From contig JADJPG010000046.1 in NCBI GenBank assembly GCA_016713365.1, forward strand, positions 3,806 through 67,805: 64,000 nucleotides of DNA, in the 5' to 3' direction. The notes beneath the pieces were generated by a model that was given only the letters and a program-made list of their open reading frames with translations, ran no database searches and was not told the origin of the DNA. The position numbers were made by a program, and so were the translations under genes. This document shows positions 37,451-46,651 of this stretch, piece after piece; position 1 is the stretch's first letter, and each line of letters begins with the position of its first letter. The stretch comes from Verrucomicrobiota bacterium. Lineage in GTDB: Bacteria > Verrucomicrobiota > Verrucomicrobiia > Limisphaerales > JADJPG01.

Positions 37451-38610
37451 CTACGTTGCATTCCCAGGAGGCTGATGAAGAAGCTGGAGAAGATGGTCAG
37501 GATGGCGGCGGTGGTGAGAGTCGCCCCCGGAATGACAAGCCGCATGGTCTGCGCGTAGTCGAGGCGTCCGAAATCCGCCACCCGCCACTGGTTGAGCGCC
37601 GCCGTCAAAAGACCGAGGCCGACCAGCAGGACGATTCCTGCGGCGACGAGCCCGCGTTCGAGGTTGGCGAATTTGTAGAAAGCATCCAGGCGCGGGTCGG
37701 GTGGCATCAGGCCTTCGTTCACGGCGAAGGTCTTGGTGAACAGGGCAAACAGCATCGTTTGGTAGCCGGTGAGGAGGCTCAGGCTGGAGAAGAGCAATGT
37801 ATGGGCATCGAAGGTGGCTTTGCCGATGGTTACTCCGGGCATGGCCAGTCCGAAACCCACAAGGCCGAGGAATACCAGCAACAGGCCTGGCATGAAAAAA
37901 AGCCAGCGCGGACTGTAGAGCATGAAGAAGCGGAGCGTGCGCCAGCCATCGCGAAAGGTCTTGAGGTGCGGCGCATGGGCTTTGCGGCCGTCGGGGTGAA
38001 GGGTGATGGGGACTTCCGAGATCTTCGCGCTTCGCAGACTGGCCTTGATGATCATCTCGGTGGCGAATTCCATCCCGGTGCAGCGCATGTCAAGCGTGCC
38101 GTAAAACTCCTTGGTGAAGCCGCGCAGTCCGCAATAGATGTCATTGATCGGAGCGTGAAACCACCAGCGGCTGAGGATGGTGAACATGGGATTGCCCCAC
38201 CAGCGATGGAGGAAGGGCATGGCACCCGGCTTGACGGTTCCTCCGCCCCACGGCAGGCGGCAGCCTTGGACTAGTTCGAAGCCTTCGCGCAGCTTTGTTA
38301 CAAACTTCCCGATCTCCAGGAAATCATAGCTGTCGTCGGCGTCTCCCATGATGATGTATTTGCCGCGCGCGTCGCAGATGCCTCCCATGAGGGCGTTGCC
38401 ATAACCACGTGAAGTGATCGCCACCACCCGTGCTCCGGCCTCGATGGCGATCTTTTGGGAGCCGTCAGTGCTGCCGTTGTCCGCAATGAGTATTTCGCCG
38501 TCAATCTGAAGCTCGGTTATGGCCTGTCGGGCCTTGCCGATGCAGACGGCCAGGGTGTCCGCCTCGTTGAGACATGGCATGACAATGGTGAGTTCAAGCT
38601 TCTCCGACAC
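37447..38610 (-). CDS. GT2 glycosyltransferase with membrane helices (DPM/GtrB-like)
   Basis: A 387-residue GT2 enzyme: LTIVMPCLNEADTLAVCIGKA, DNGSTDGSQKIA, and the metal-binding GDADDSYDF (about 92-100), with DVxxGLRGF-type NDIYCGLRGFTKEF. The C-terminal 150 residues hold four membrane helices (LLLVFLGLVGFGLAMPG and others). Such enzymes charge polyprenyl phosphate with a sugar for later transfer. It heads the coupled three-gene unit with the methyltransferase and the Cys-less dehydrogenase homologue. Confidence 0.9.
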   Translation of the reverse strand: MSEKLELTIVMPCLNEADTLAVCIGKARQAITELQIDGEILIADNGSTDGSQKIAIEAGARVVAITSRGYGNALMGGICDARGKYIIMGDADDSYDFLEIGKFVTKLREGFELVQGCRLPWGGGTVKPGAMPFLHRWWGNPMFTILSRWWFHAPINDIYCGLRGFTKEFYGTLDMRCTGMEFATEMIIKASLRSAKISEVPITLHPDGRKAHAPHLKTFRDGWRTLRFFMLYSPRWLFFMPGLLLVFLGLVGFGLAMPGVTIGKATFDAHTLLFSSLSLLTGYQTMLFALFTKTFAVNEGLMPPDPRLDAFYKFANLERGLVAAGIVLLVGLGLLTAALNQWRVADFGRLDYAQTMRLVIPGATLTTAAILTIFSSFFISLLGMQRR

Positions 38611-38770
38611 AAGGGGAAGGGTAAGAAATCCCCATCTTGAAGTCTAGAATGGACTTTGGGGTTGCGACCCATAAGGATCGGAAATCACGACCGTCGTTGC
38701 CTGTTATCTGGTGGCTTCCGAGCCTGCAGGCTGCTGTTTTGAATCGGGGCACAGCCCTCGTGAATCGATC

Positions 38771-40369
38771 ATGATGACAAAGGTGTTGGAGTGGATGGAG
38801 GCGGACACGGCGAGCGCGCGGCGTTTGGTTTTCGCAGGGGCACTGGTCTACCTCGTCGTTTCCCTAGCCGTGCTTTGGGCCGGGCGGTATCGGATGAATG
38901 CGGACATCGTCTCGTACATCCAGATCGCCCGTCATTACGCGCACGGTGATTTCAGCCTGGCGGTCAACAGTTGGTGGAGTCCTTTTTTTTCCTGGTTGCT
39001 CGTTCCTGGAGTTCTTCTGGGCGCTGAGCCGCTCTTGTGGGCCAAGTTGCTGCAGATTCCCGCGGGGCTGGGTCTGGCTGCTGCCGCGGCGCGCTTGACC
39101 CGCCAAATTTTTGGCGGGCGTGGAACGCTTGTCGCGTGGTGGCTGGGTCTTGCCGCTTCTGTGCTCATGGCCACGGGAACTCTTTCCCCCGACTTATGGC
39201 ATGCGTGTGCGTTGTCGTGGTACCTCGTGTTCGCCCATCGGATGCTCGTGCATGGTGGCGCAGCGCTTGCCTTCGGCGTTGGTGCATTTGGCGGCGCAAC
39301 TTACTTGGTGAAGGCTTTCTCTCTCCCCTTTGTCGTCGCCAATCTGGCCTTGGGCCTGGCGCTGCAGGTGTGCTTGAAGAATGGATTTCGCGGATGGCGA
39401 CGAGTGACCGGGGAATTTGCCTTGGCGATGCTGGGAGTCGCCCTGGTGGCCGGGCCGTGGATGGCGGTGATCAGTCGCAGTGATGGCGAGTGGCTGATCA
39501 ACAGCGCCGGGAAATACTGGACGCAAACACAGCCTTTGGATCCGCTCGAACTGCCTCCGGTGCTCAAACCTCATCCCGTGCGCGCCGGGCGGATCTCCAG
39601 CATGGAGAACCCGCGGGAACTTCCGCTGGAATGGGTGGCGGCTCCGCCGTTCGGACCCGGTACCCCGTTGCTCAGCTTTCTCAAGGTGGTTCGCAGCAAC
39701 GTGAACGCGATCATGTTGGGCCTTGGCCGGATGGATGGAGTTGGAATGATCTTCGTCGTATTATTTTTGGCGGTGGCCGCATTGTTTCCGCTGCGCCAGA
39801 CATTTGAAAGCGTCGAGCGATTGAGTGTGCTTTGGTGCCTCGCTTCCGTGGCCATATACGCCGGAGGTTACTCGCTGGTTTTTTTCACGGAACGCTACTT
39901 GTCGCCCCTGTGGGGTTTGATGGCGGTTCTTTCAGCAGGGGTCGCGCCGGGATCGATTGAGCCGGGTGCCGCCAGTTCGAGATCGAGGATGCTGGCCCGC
40001 ATGGTCCCGGCGGCAACACTGGCAGCCATGTGCCTTACGTGCATCAGCGCGGTGCTATTGCAGAGGGTTGGAAAGCAATCCATGATGGCCAATGAAGTTT
40101 ATCGCGCTGCTCGACAGCTTTCGCCCCATCGAACCTTCGTCTCAGATGATTACCTCACCGGCATTTCATTCGCCTATTGGAGCGGCGGAAGTTTTGGCGG
40201 GCTCGTCACACGTTTTGAACCTGGCGAACTGCTGCATCAGCTCGGCACGGAGAAACCCCTGACGATTGTGAAGTTGAAGGAAAGCCAATCTCCGATGTTT
40301 GGAGGAACGCCCCGTCCTGTGAGTGTCGACTCACGGGCGTTCCTTGTGTATGACATTGCGGTACCGTAA
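38771..40369 (+). CDS. Polytopic membrane protein, GT-C/ArnT-like
   Basis: A 532-residue protein with about ten or more membrane helices. The first extracytoplasmic loop contains MNADIVSYIQIARHYAHGDFS with an Asp at the place used for catalysis in ArnT/PMT-type GT-C transferases. It starts at ATG 38771 or 38774. The likely role is to move a lipid-linked sugar onto an acceptor outside the membrane. The acceptor is unknown. Confidence 0.75.
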   Translation: MMTKVLEWMEADTASARRLVFAGALVYLVVSLAVLWAGRYRMNADIVSYIQIARHYAHGDFSLAVNSWWSPFFSWLLVPGVLLGAEPLLWAKLLQIPAGLGLAAAAARLTRQIFGGRGTLVAWWLGLAASVLMATGTLSPDLWHACALSWYLVFAHRMLVHGGAALAFGVGAFGGATYLVKAFSLPFVVANLALGLALQVCLKNGFRGWRRVTGEFALAMLGVALVAGPWMAVISRSDGEWLINSAGKYWTQTQPLDPLELPPVLKPHPVRAGRISSMENPRELPLEWVAAPPFGPGTPLLSFLKVVRSNVNAIMLGLGRMDGVGMIFVVLFLAVAALFPLRQTFESVERLSVLWCLASVAIYAGGYSLVFFTERYLSPLWGLMAVLSAGVAPGSIEPGAASSRSRMLARMVPAATLAAMCLTCISAVLLQRVGKQSMMANEVYRAARQLSPHRTFVSDDYLTGISFAYWSGGSFGGLVTRFEPGELLHQLGTEKPLTIVKLKESQSPMFGGTPRPVSVDSRAFLVYDIAVP

Positions 40370-40483
40370 ACCGGCCTGGCATCGAGACACGAGCCTGCCT
40401 TACGAATCTTTCCTAGTTTAGTCTGAACGCGCCGAGCGGGTCTCGAAATCGTATCGCGAGTATCGCGTCAGTAGGATTTCCGA

Positions 40484-41458
40484 TCATTTCCTCTTTTCGT
40501 AAACCCACTGATTTGCCTGCAACCATCGCAGCGTCCGCCCGATGCCTTGCTCAATGGTGAGCTCAGGTTTCCAACCCGTGGCGCGGACCTTTTTCGTTTC
40601 GAGGAAGATGAACGGGTTGTCGCCGACCCAGCCGCGTTCGCCGCCGGTGTATTCGAGGCGCGGTTTCAATCCGAGCGCTTTGCAGATGTAGCCGATCGAA
40701 TCGTTCACCTGCACGTAGTGGTCGGTGCCGAGATTGAAGACTTCGACGCGATGCTTGGCCTTGAGCGCGAGGCCGGCGTTGATGACGTGGAGCATCGCGC
40801 TGAGACAGTCCTGCACGTAGAGATAGCTTTTGCGTTGGGTACCATCTCCGAGGACGCGCAGGAAATCGGGATGCTCGGTGAGCTGCTGGTAGAAGTCGAA
40901 GACGTGTCCGTGCGTGTAGCGTTCGCCGAGGATGGAAACGAAGCGGAACACGTAGGCTTCGAAGCCGTAGCCTTCGCAGTAGGAATGGATGAGTCCTTCG
41001 CCGGCGAGTTTGCTGGTGGCGTAGAGCGAGGTTTGAATCGGGAACGGCGCATCCTCCGGCGTAGGAATCACGGTGGCTTCGCCGTAGACGGAACCGGTTG
41101 AAGAGAAGGCGATGCGCTTGATGCCGTTGGCGCGCATGGCTTCGAGGACGTTGAAGGTCGCGATGGTGTTTTGCTCGAGATCCTTTTTCGGATGATTGAG
41201 GCCGAAGCGCACGTCAGCATTCGCGGCGAGGTGGAAGACGGTGTCGCAACCCTTCATCGCCGCGGTGAGCGCGTCGAGATCGAGGTTGTCGCCGAGGATG
41301 AACTTGAAGTTCGCGTGCTGGCGCGCTTCCGCAATGAAACGTTCCTGGCCGGTGGAGAAGTTGTCCCAGCCGACGACAGACTTTCCTTCAGCGAGGAGAC
41401 GATCAACGAGACTGCTGCCAATGAATCCGGCGGCGCCGGTGATAAAGATGTTTTGCAC
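40484..41458 (-). CDS. NAD-dependent sugar epimerase/dehydratase
   Basis: An approximately 324-residue extended SDR. GTG 41458 gives VQNIFITGAAGFIGSSLVDRLL, the usual N-terminus; the upstream in-frame ATG would add 17 unlike residues. Catalytic Tyr/Lys are in SLYATSKLAGEGL (YATSK). Close to GalE/WbpP/RfbB-type epimerases; the substrate (UDP-Glc, UDP-GlcNAc or UDP-GlcA) cannot be fixed. It belongs to the exopolysaccharide locus by position. Confidence 0.88.
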   Translation of the reverse strand: MQNIFITGAAGFIGSSLVDRLLAEGKSVVGWDNFSTGQERFIAEARQHANFKFILGDNLDLDALTAAMKGCDTVFHLAANADVRFGLNHPKKDLEQNTIATFNVLEAMRANGIKRIAFSSTGSVYGEATVIPTPEDAPFPIQTSLYATSKLAGEGLIHSYCEGYGFEAYVFRFVSILGERYTHGHVFDFYQQLTEHPDFLRVLGDGTQRKSYLYVQDCLSAMLHVINAGLALKAKHRVEVFNLGTDHYVQVNDSIGYICKALGLKPRLEYTGGERGWVGDNPFIFLETKKVRATGWKPELTIEQGIGRTLRWLQANQWVYEKRK

Positions 41459-41576
41459 GCTATGGTAATCTGCCGATAGGCAGGCAGAGGATTTCAAACA
41501 GGTTCGCATGCTTCAAGTGTGAAGCTAAGGCTTGAAACGATGCACTGGGATCGGGATCTTCACGCCGTTCAGCGCC

Positions 41577-42839
41577 GTGAAACTGCTAGTTTTTGCTCAT
41601 AAACCGCCGCCGCACCATGGACAGAGTTATATGGTGGAGCAGTTGCTTGAAGTGTTGGGAGGGGACGTGCGCTCTCGTCAATCTGACTCGAATGTGGTTC
41701 CCGCACCCAAGGGCACGGGTGCTCATTCTCTCGGTATCGAATGTTATCATGTCGACTGCCGGTTCTCGGACGACGTGAACCAGATTGGACAGGCTGGATG
41801 GGAGAAGATCGCGCGCCTCATCAAATTCTGTGCGGAAGCCATTTGGTGTCGGGTGCGATATGGCGTTTCGACGTTCCTTTACATCCCGGCACCGGGCATG
41901 AAGTCACCTCTATACCGTGACTGGATGGTAATGTTGATGTGCCGGCCATTTTTTCGACGGAGGATCTTTTACTGGCAGGCGGCGGGCCTCTCGGAGTGGC
42001 TGGTCTCCAATGGACGCTCTTGGGAACGGTGGCTGAGTCGGCTGTTGTTGGGAGGCCCGGATCTCAGCATCGTTCTTGGGGAGTATTGTCGCGGTGATGC
42101 GGAGTATTTCTCTTCGCGACGCGTCGCGGTGATTCCCAATGCCATACCAGATCCTTGTCCTGACTTTGACCAGCGGTTGAGGCCAATCCGCGAGGCACGG
42201 GCAAGCCGGCACGTTGAACTGGAGTCGGGCGACGGTTCCCAAGCTGCCGGCGATGGCGATCGAGTTTTCCGTCTTTTGTTCATCGGCCTTTGCACCCGGG
42301 AGAAGGGTTTGTTTGACGCGATTGATGCCGTGGCTCTGGCGAATCAGGAACTGCTCAGGCGCCAGTCGGGACTTCGTTTCCAATTGAACGTCGCCGGGAA
42401 ATTCTGGCGGGACGAGGAACGGACCGAATTTGAAGAGCGTCTGCGCCGCCCCGATTTGGCCGCGCCCTTGGGACAAAGCACGGAACCGGTCGTAGCCTAC
42501 CGCGGCTTCGTCGGTGGTGAGGAGAAGCGCCGGTTGTTTGAGGCCTGTGATTGCCTCTGCTTTCCCACCTTCTATCCCGCTGAGAGCTTTGGCATCGTTA
42601 TCATCGAAGCAATGGCGTTCGGAATGCAGATTGTGACGACGCGCTGGCGAACGATTCCTGAACTTTTTCCGCCGGGCTTTCCGGGCTTGGTCGATCCGCG
42701 CGCTCCATCCCAGTTGGCTGATGCTCTCCTGGCCTGCATGGAGCGTTTGAGTAATTCTTCCTTGCGGGATCATTTTCTGTCTCGATTCACCCGGAAACGG
42801 TATGCGCAAAATATCGCTGCTGTGTTGTTGAAGGATTAA
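41577..42839 (+). CDS. GT4-family glycosyltransferase
   Basis: A 420-residue GT-B enzyme: N-terminal MKLLVFAHKPPPHHGQSYMVEQLL, and a C-terminal domain with LLFIGLCTREKGLFDAIDAV, AYRGFVGGEEKRRLF, and the retaining E-x7-E-like PTFYPAESFGIVIIEAMAFGMQIV. GTG 41577 is chosen as start because the preceding 15 residues have no family character. It overlaps, on the other strand, a long open frame (41910-44435) that I reject. It ends 18 bases before the DUF362 gene. Confidence 0.9.
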   Translation: MKLLVFAHKPPPHHGQSYMVEQLLEVLGGDVRSRQSDSNVVPAPKGTGAHSLGIECYHVDCRFSDDVNQIGQAGWEKIARLIKFCAEAIWCRVRYGVSTFLYIPAPGMKSPLYRDWMVMLMCRPFFRRRIFYWQAAGLSEWLVSNGRSWERWLSRLLLGGPDLSIVLGEYCRGDAEYFSSRRVAVIPNAIPDPCPDFDQRLRPIREARASRHVELESGDGSQAAGDGDRVFRLLFIGLCTREKGLFDAIDAVALANQELLRRQSGLRFQLNVAGKFWRDEERTEFEERLRRPDLAAPLGQSTEPVVAYRGFVGGEEKRRLFEACDCLCFPTFYPAESFGIVIIEAMAFGMQIVTTRWRTIPELFPPGFPGLVDPRAPSQLADALLACMERLSNSSLRDHFLSRFTRKRYAQNIAAVLLKD

Positions 42840-42857
42840 GATATAATAACCAAATCG

Positions 42858-44249
42858 ATGGCATTGCCTGAAAAATCTGAGACGAATTCGGTGGCGGTGA
42901 TGAAGGGGCCATCGAACTATTCTGCTGATGGGGTCGTTCGTCTCGTGAACGATGCTTTGAATTCGCTGGCTTTGTCTGATGGTACCATTTGTCCCGGCGA
43001 TCGCGTCGTGTTGAAGCCCAACTGGGTAAAAGAGCATGATGAACGCAAGCCCGGCCCCGATCAGTGGGAGCACGTCGTCACCCATCCTTCCGTCATCGAA
43101 GGCGTCATTCGCTGGGTTGCGCCGCAGTTGAAGGGCAGCGGGAGCATCACGATTTGCGACGCGCCGCAGACGGATTCTTCGTTCGCCACGTTGCGCAAGT
43201 ATTGTCAGCTCGACGAGATGGTGGCGCGTTGTGCGACGGATTTTCCCGGGGTGGAGATCGCCTTGCTCGACCTGCGTCCCGAGGAATGGCACGCGGTCGA
43301 TGGTGTCACAGTTTCGAAGACGCAGTTGCCTGGCGATCCGCTCGGCAGCACACACGTGAAATTGAACGAGGCAAGCGAGTTCGTCGGCTTTCACGGCTGC
43401 GGCCAGCTCTACGGCGCGAGCTACGACATGGCGGAGACGAATCGCAAACACGCCGGCACTACTCACGAATACATGCTTTGTCGCACGCCGATGGACGCCG
43501 ATGTGTTCATCAACATCCCCAAGCTCAAGACGCACAAAAAAGTCGGGCTCACGTGTGCGCTGAAGAATCTCGTCGGCATCAACGCGAACAAGAACTGGCT
43601 GCCGCATCACACCGAGGGCACGCCTGACAAAGGCGGCGATCAATTTCCCGCGGCCACGACAAAGGCGAAGCTGGAACATTCCTGGATGGGCAGCGCCAAG
43701 CGCGTGTTGAAGAACAGTCCACTGCTCTCGCGACTGTTCGTTCCGTTGAAGAAGGTCGGACGACTCGTCTTTGGCGATACACAAAGCGTCGTTCGCTCCG
43801 GCAACTGGCATGGAAATGACACCTGCTGGCGCATGGTGCTCGATTTGAACAAATGCCTGTTCTCGTTCAACGGTGCGGGCCAGCGCCGGTCGAAACCGAT
43901 TCGCTATCTCGCCGTCGTGGACGGCATCGTAGGCGGCGAAGGCAACGGCCCGATGGCTCCCGATGCGAGGGCTTGCGGCGTGATTATCGCGGGCACTCAT
44001 CCGCTCGCCGTGGATTGCGTGGCGGCGACGTTGATGGGTTTTGATCCGCAGCGTATTCGCATGCTGAAGAACGCGTTCGCAATGCGTGAACTGAACTTCG
44101 CGCCGTTCAAGCTGGAGGACATCGAAGTCGTTTCCAACAAGCCCGCGTGGAACGGCAAGCTCGCTGCGATGGAGGAGACATTCGATTTCAAACCGCACTT
44201 CGGCTGGACTGGCGCAATCGAGAACCAGCGCCGCGCGCTGACGGCGTAG
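42858..44249 (+). CDS. DUF362-family protein
   Basis: A 463-residue protein with DUF362 features: RVVLKPNWVKEH, HPSVIEGVIRWV, DVFINIPKLKTHKKVGLTCALKNLVG and VVDGIVGGEGNGPMA ... AVDCVAATLMGFDP. DUF362 proteins resemble molybdenum cofactor/[4Fe-4S]-linked enzymes in genomes, and often occur in polysaccharide loci, but the reaction is not settled. Here it lies between a GT4 enzyme and an MBOAT gene, 7 bases from the latter, so it probably belongs to the same operon. Confidence 0.85.
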   Translation: MALPEKSETNSVAVMKGPSNYSADGVVRLVNDALNSLALSDGTICPGDRVVLKPNWVKEHDERKPGPDQWEHVVTHPSVIEGVIRWVAPQLKGSGSITICDAPQTDSSFATLRKYCQLDEMVARCATDFPGVEIALLDLRPEEWHAVDGVTVSKTQLPGDPLGSTHVKLNEASEFVGFHGCGQLYGASYDMAETNRKHAGTTHEYMLCRTPMDADVFINIPKLKTHKKVGLTCALKNLVGINANKNWLPHHTEGTPDKGGDQFPAATTKAKLEHSWMGSAKRVLKNSPLLSRLFVPLKKVGRLVFGDTQSVVRSGNWHGNDTCWRMVLDLNKCLFSFNGAGQRRSKPIRYLAVVDGIVGGEGNGPMAPDARACGVIIAGTHPLAVDCVAATLMGFDPQRIRMLKNAFAMRELNFAPFKLEDIEVVSNKPAWNGKLAAMEETFDFKPHFGWTGAIENQRRALTA

Positions 44250-44256
44250 GTTACGG

Positions 44257-45657
44257 ATGAACTTCGCGGAACTGCGCTTTTGGGAATACCTCCTGTCGGG
44301 AATCGGGATCATTGCCGGACTCCGATTTCTTTTCTCCGGTTGGCTGAAGGGAAAGGAGCAGTGGTTCGACAAACTCGCCTTGCTCGGACTCGGCCTCGCT
44401 CTCCTGATCGCGGTCAGTTGGGTGACGTTCATCATTTACCTCGTTGTCAGCCTCGTCACTTACGTTGGCCTTGGCTGGATTCAAAGATTCCACGCACGTC
44501 ACGCCCTGAAATATCTCTGGATCCTGATTCCCCTCCAACTACTGCCGCTGGTCTATTACAAGTACGCCGACTTCCTCGCCAATGGCGTTCTTGGACTCGA
44601 CGTGAGTTCGTTGCGCGGGCTTCTCATTCCCGTCGGAATCTCCTTCTACAGCTTCCAGTTGGTGGGTTTCGTCGTTGATACGCTCGTGTTCAAACACCCG
44701 CTGCCGCGCCTGGTGGATTGCATGAACTTCGCCGGCTTCTTTCCTCAACTCGTCGCTGGCCCCATCGAACGTCGCGGCGATTTGCTTCCGCAGATGGAAA
44801 ACTTCCGTTTCCGCTGGCTGCCGAAAGACATCGATGATGGCGTCGCCTGGATTGTCGTCGGCCTGTTCTTCAAATGCTGTCTCGCGGACAATCTCGCGAA
44901 CTATTTCAACCGCTCCATTGCGGACAACGCCTATCAAATCTGGCTGGCGAACCTTCTCTTCGGTCTGCGCATCTACTACGACTTTGCTGGCTATAGTCTC
45001 GTGGCCATTGGCTTGGGACGCTGCCTCGGCGTGAAACTCACTTTGAATTTCATGAGCCCGTATTGTTCCACGGACATTGGAGAATTCTGGCGCCGCTGGC
45101 ACATCACCCTCAGCCAATGGTTTCGCGACTATCTCTATGTTCCACTCGGCGGCGGACGCGTCCGCTTCTGGGCGTTCAACATCGCCGTAGTCTTCGTCGT
45201 CTCCGGCGTCTGGCACGGCGCCGGATGGAACTTCATCCTGTGGGGCGCGCTTCATGCCGCTTTTCTCATCGTCGTTCGACTGACCGGAAAACTCCGACTG
45301 CCCGCGGTGTTGGCGTGGTCGACGACAATGCTTGCGGTGTTTGTGTCGTGGCTCTGCTTTTACGAGGTCGATACCACCCGTATGTTCGCCAAGCTCGGAA
45401 TGCTGCTGACGCCTCACGCGTACTCCGTATCGGCGCTGCAATCGACCGTGGCGGCGATTCCTGCCGGTGATCGAATCGTGCTCGCGTGTTTGTTCGGGCT
45501 CGTTGCGACGACGTTGATGGCGGAATGGCAATCCGTCCGCCGGCTCAACGATTCCTACGCGTACCTGCGAAAGAAACCCGTGCTGATCGGACTGGTGATT
45601 CTGACGGTGCTGCTCGCGCCGGGAAAAAACAATGGCTTCATCTACTTTGCATTCTAA
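44257..45657 (+). CDS. MBOAT O-acyltransferase, AlgI-like
   Basis: A 466-residue membrane protein with about eleven helices. The AlgI/DltB signature is clear: YCSTDIGEFWRRWHITLSQ and WFRDYLYVPLGG, followed by SGVWHGAGWNFILWGALH with the invariant His near residue 319. It moves acyl (usually acetyl) groups across the membrane for transfer to an exported polysaccharide. It overlaps the following SGNH-type gene by 26 bases, a typical MBOAT partner arrangement. Confidence 0.92.
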   Translation: MNFAELRFWEYLLSGIGIIAGLRFLFSGWLKGKEQWFDKLALLGLGLALLIAVSWVTFIIYLVVSLVTYVGLGWIQRFHARHALKYLWILIPLQLLPLVYYKYADFLANGVLGLDVSSLRGLLIPVGISFYSFQLVGFVVDTLVFKHPLPRLVDCMNFAGFFPQLVAGPIERRGDLLPQMENFRFRWLPKDIDDGVAWIVVGLFFKCCLADNLANYFNRSIADNAYQIWLANLLFGLRIYYDFAGYSLVAIGLGRCLGVKLTLNFMSPYCSTDIGEFWRRWHITLSQWFRDYLYVPLGGGRVRFWAFNIAVVFVVSGVWHGAGWNFILWGALHAAFLIVVRLTGKLRLPAVLAWSTTMLAVFVSWLCFYEVDTTRMFAKLGMLLTPHAYSVSALQSTVAAIPAGDRIVLACLFGLVATTLMAEWQSVRRLNDSYAYLRKKPVLIGLVILTVLLAPGKNNGFIYFAF

Positions 45658-46630
45658 GCCCCCGCTTTGGCCAATGTGGACGCTGCAACTGCTCGCGGTG
45701 GCTCTTGTCACTTGGGCGATGGGTGCCGCGTACACCTTGCACGTGAATCCGGAGATCGCCTTCTTCCGGCGCGCATACGAGCTGAAACAACAATGGTTCG
45801 CAGACCTGTCTCGTGAACACACCAACAAGACGGTCGTGTTCGGTGGTTCAAGCTGCCTGACATCGATCGTGCCGGAACGATTGATGGAGCGTCACGGACT
45901 TGCGGTCGCGAATGAAGGGTTGGGCGCGGCGATGGGCGCCCGCGTGCTGACGCGGTATGCATTCGAATCGTTGCGAGCTGGCGACATGCTGATCGTCGCG
46001 CTTGAGCCAGATCTGCTTTCTGGCGCGGTCGATCTCGAACCGCTCGGAGTGCAATTCGCTTTCGCCACTCGTCAGTCTGCGCTGTTGAGGGGAACTTCGG
46101 GCGTGAACTGGCCATCGGCCTTGGTGGATTTGCGTCCGGGCGGCTACCACGTCTTCACTCTCATCGGGAAGATTCTCCTGCGACAACCGCTCTACCGCTA
46201 CGCCCCAACAGAGATTGAAGCGGGCGGCTGGCATAATGTCGCCGCACGGCGGGATTTGGGAACTCCCGGGGTTCCGTCTGTCAGGCTTTCAAACGCAGGT
46301 CGCGAATGGCTCCGCATGATTCGCGACGAATGTGCGCGGCGTCAGGTGCGCGTGGCTGTGACCATGCCGTGGCATTTCTGTGTGCCCGAGAATCTGCGCG
46401 CCACCCAGCGGGCGAATCTTCGTTTCCTGCGCGATGTCGTGGAGGTGCTTCCCGTCTTGCGCGAGCCGAGCCTCGGCGCTCATGCTGTCCGCGAACATTT
46501 CGCTGACACGAACATGCATCCGACTGCTGACGCCGCCGCCCTCCGGACTGATGAGTTTGCCGCCGCCTTGAAAGCGTGGAGTGTGTGGACCGTGGCTGAA
46601 ATGGACGCGCAACTGGCAGCGCTGGAATGA
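45632..46630 (+). CDS. SGNH-like acyltransferase partner of the MBOAT protein
   Basis: A 332-residue protein with one N-terminal membrane anchor (about 12-32) and an extracytoplasmic domain. GGSSCL (about 71-76) matches the SGNH nucleophile block and DTNMHPT near the C-terminus matches the Asp/His end (D-x2-x-H). This is the AlgJ/AlgX/DltD plan that transfers the acyl group from the MBOAT protein to the glycan. The start lies inside the MBOAT gene (26-base overlap). Family match is by motif and context only. Confidence 0.8.
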   Translation: MASSTLHSKPPLWPMWTLQLLAVALVTWAMGAAYTLHVNPEIAFFRRAYELKQQWFADLSREHTNKTVVFGGSSCLTSIVPERLMERHGLAVANEGLGAAMGARVLTRYAFESLRAGDMLIVALEPDLLSGAVDLEPLGVQFAFATRQSALLRGTSGVNWPSALVDLRPGGYHVFTLIGKILLRQPLYRYAPTEIEAGGWHNVAARRDLGTPGVPSVRLSNAGREWLRMIRDECARRQVRVAVTMPWHFCVPENLRATQRANLRFLRDVVEVLPVLREPSLGAHAVREHFADTNMHPTADAAALRTDEFAAALKAWSVWTVAEMDAQLAALE

Positions 46631-46651
46631 ATCGAAACGGACCCGCCTGAG

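Noticed and set aside
41461..41485. Short palindrome ctgccgataggcag between the epimerase and GT4 genes
   Set aside because: Only 5-bp arms with a 4-base loop; it could be chance and no second copy was seen in the window.
41910..44435. Long minus-strand open frame (841 codons) opposite the GT4 and DUF362 genes
   Set aside because: It covers two genes with clear family motifs, has Arg/His-rich composition without any domain, and results from the codon bias of the plus strand.
44539..45828. Minus-strand open frame (429 codons) opposite the MBOAT gene
   Set aside because: The plus strand has the MBOAT signature and membrane helices; the minus frame has no family character.
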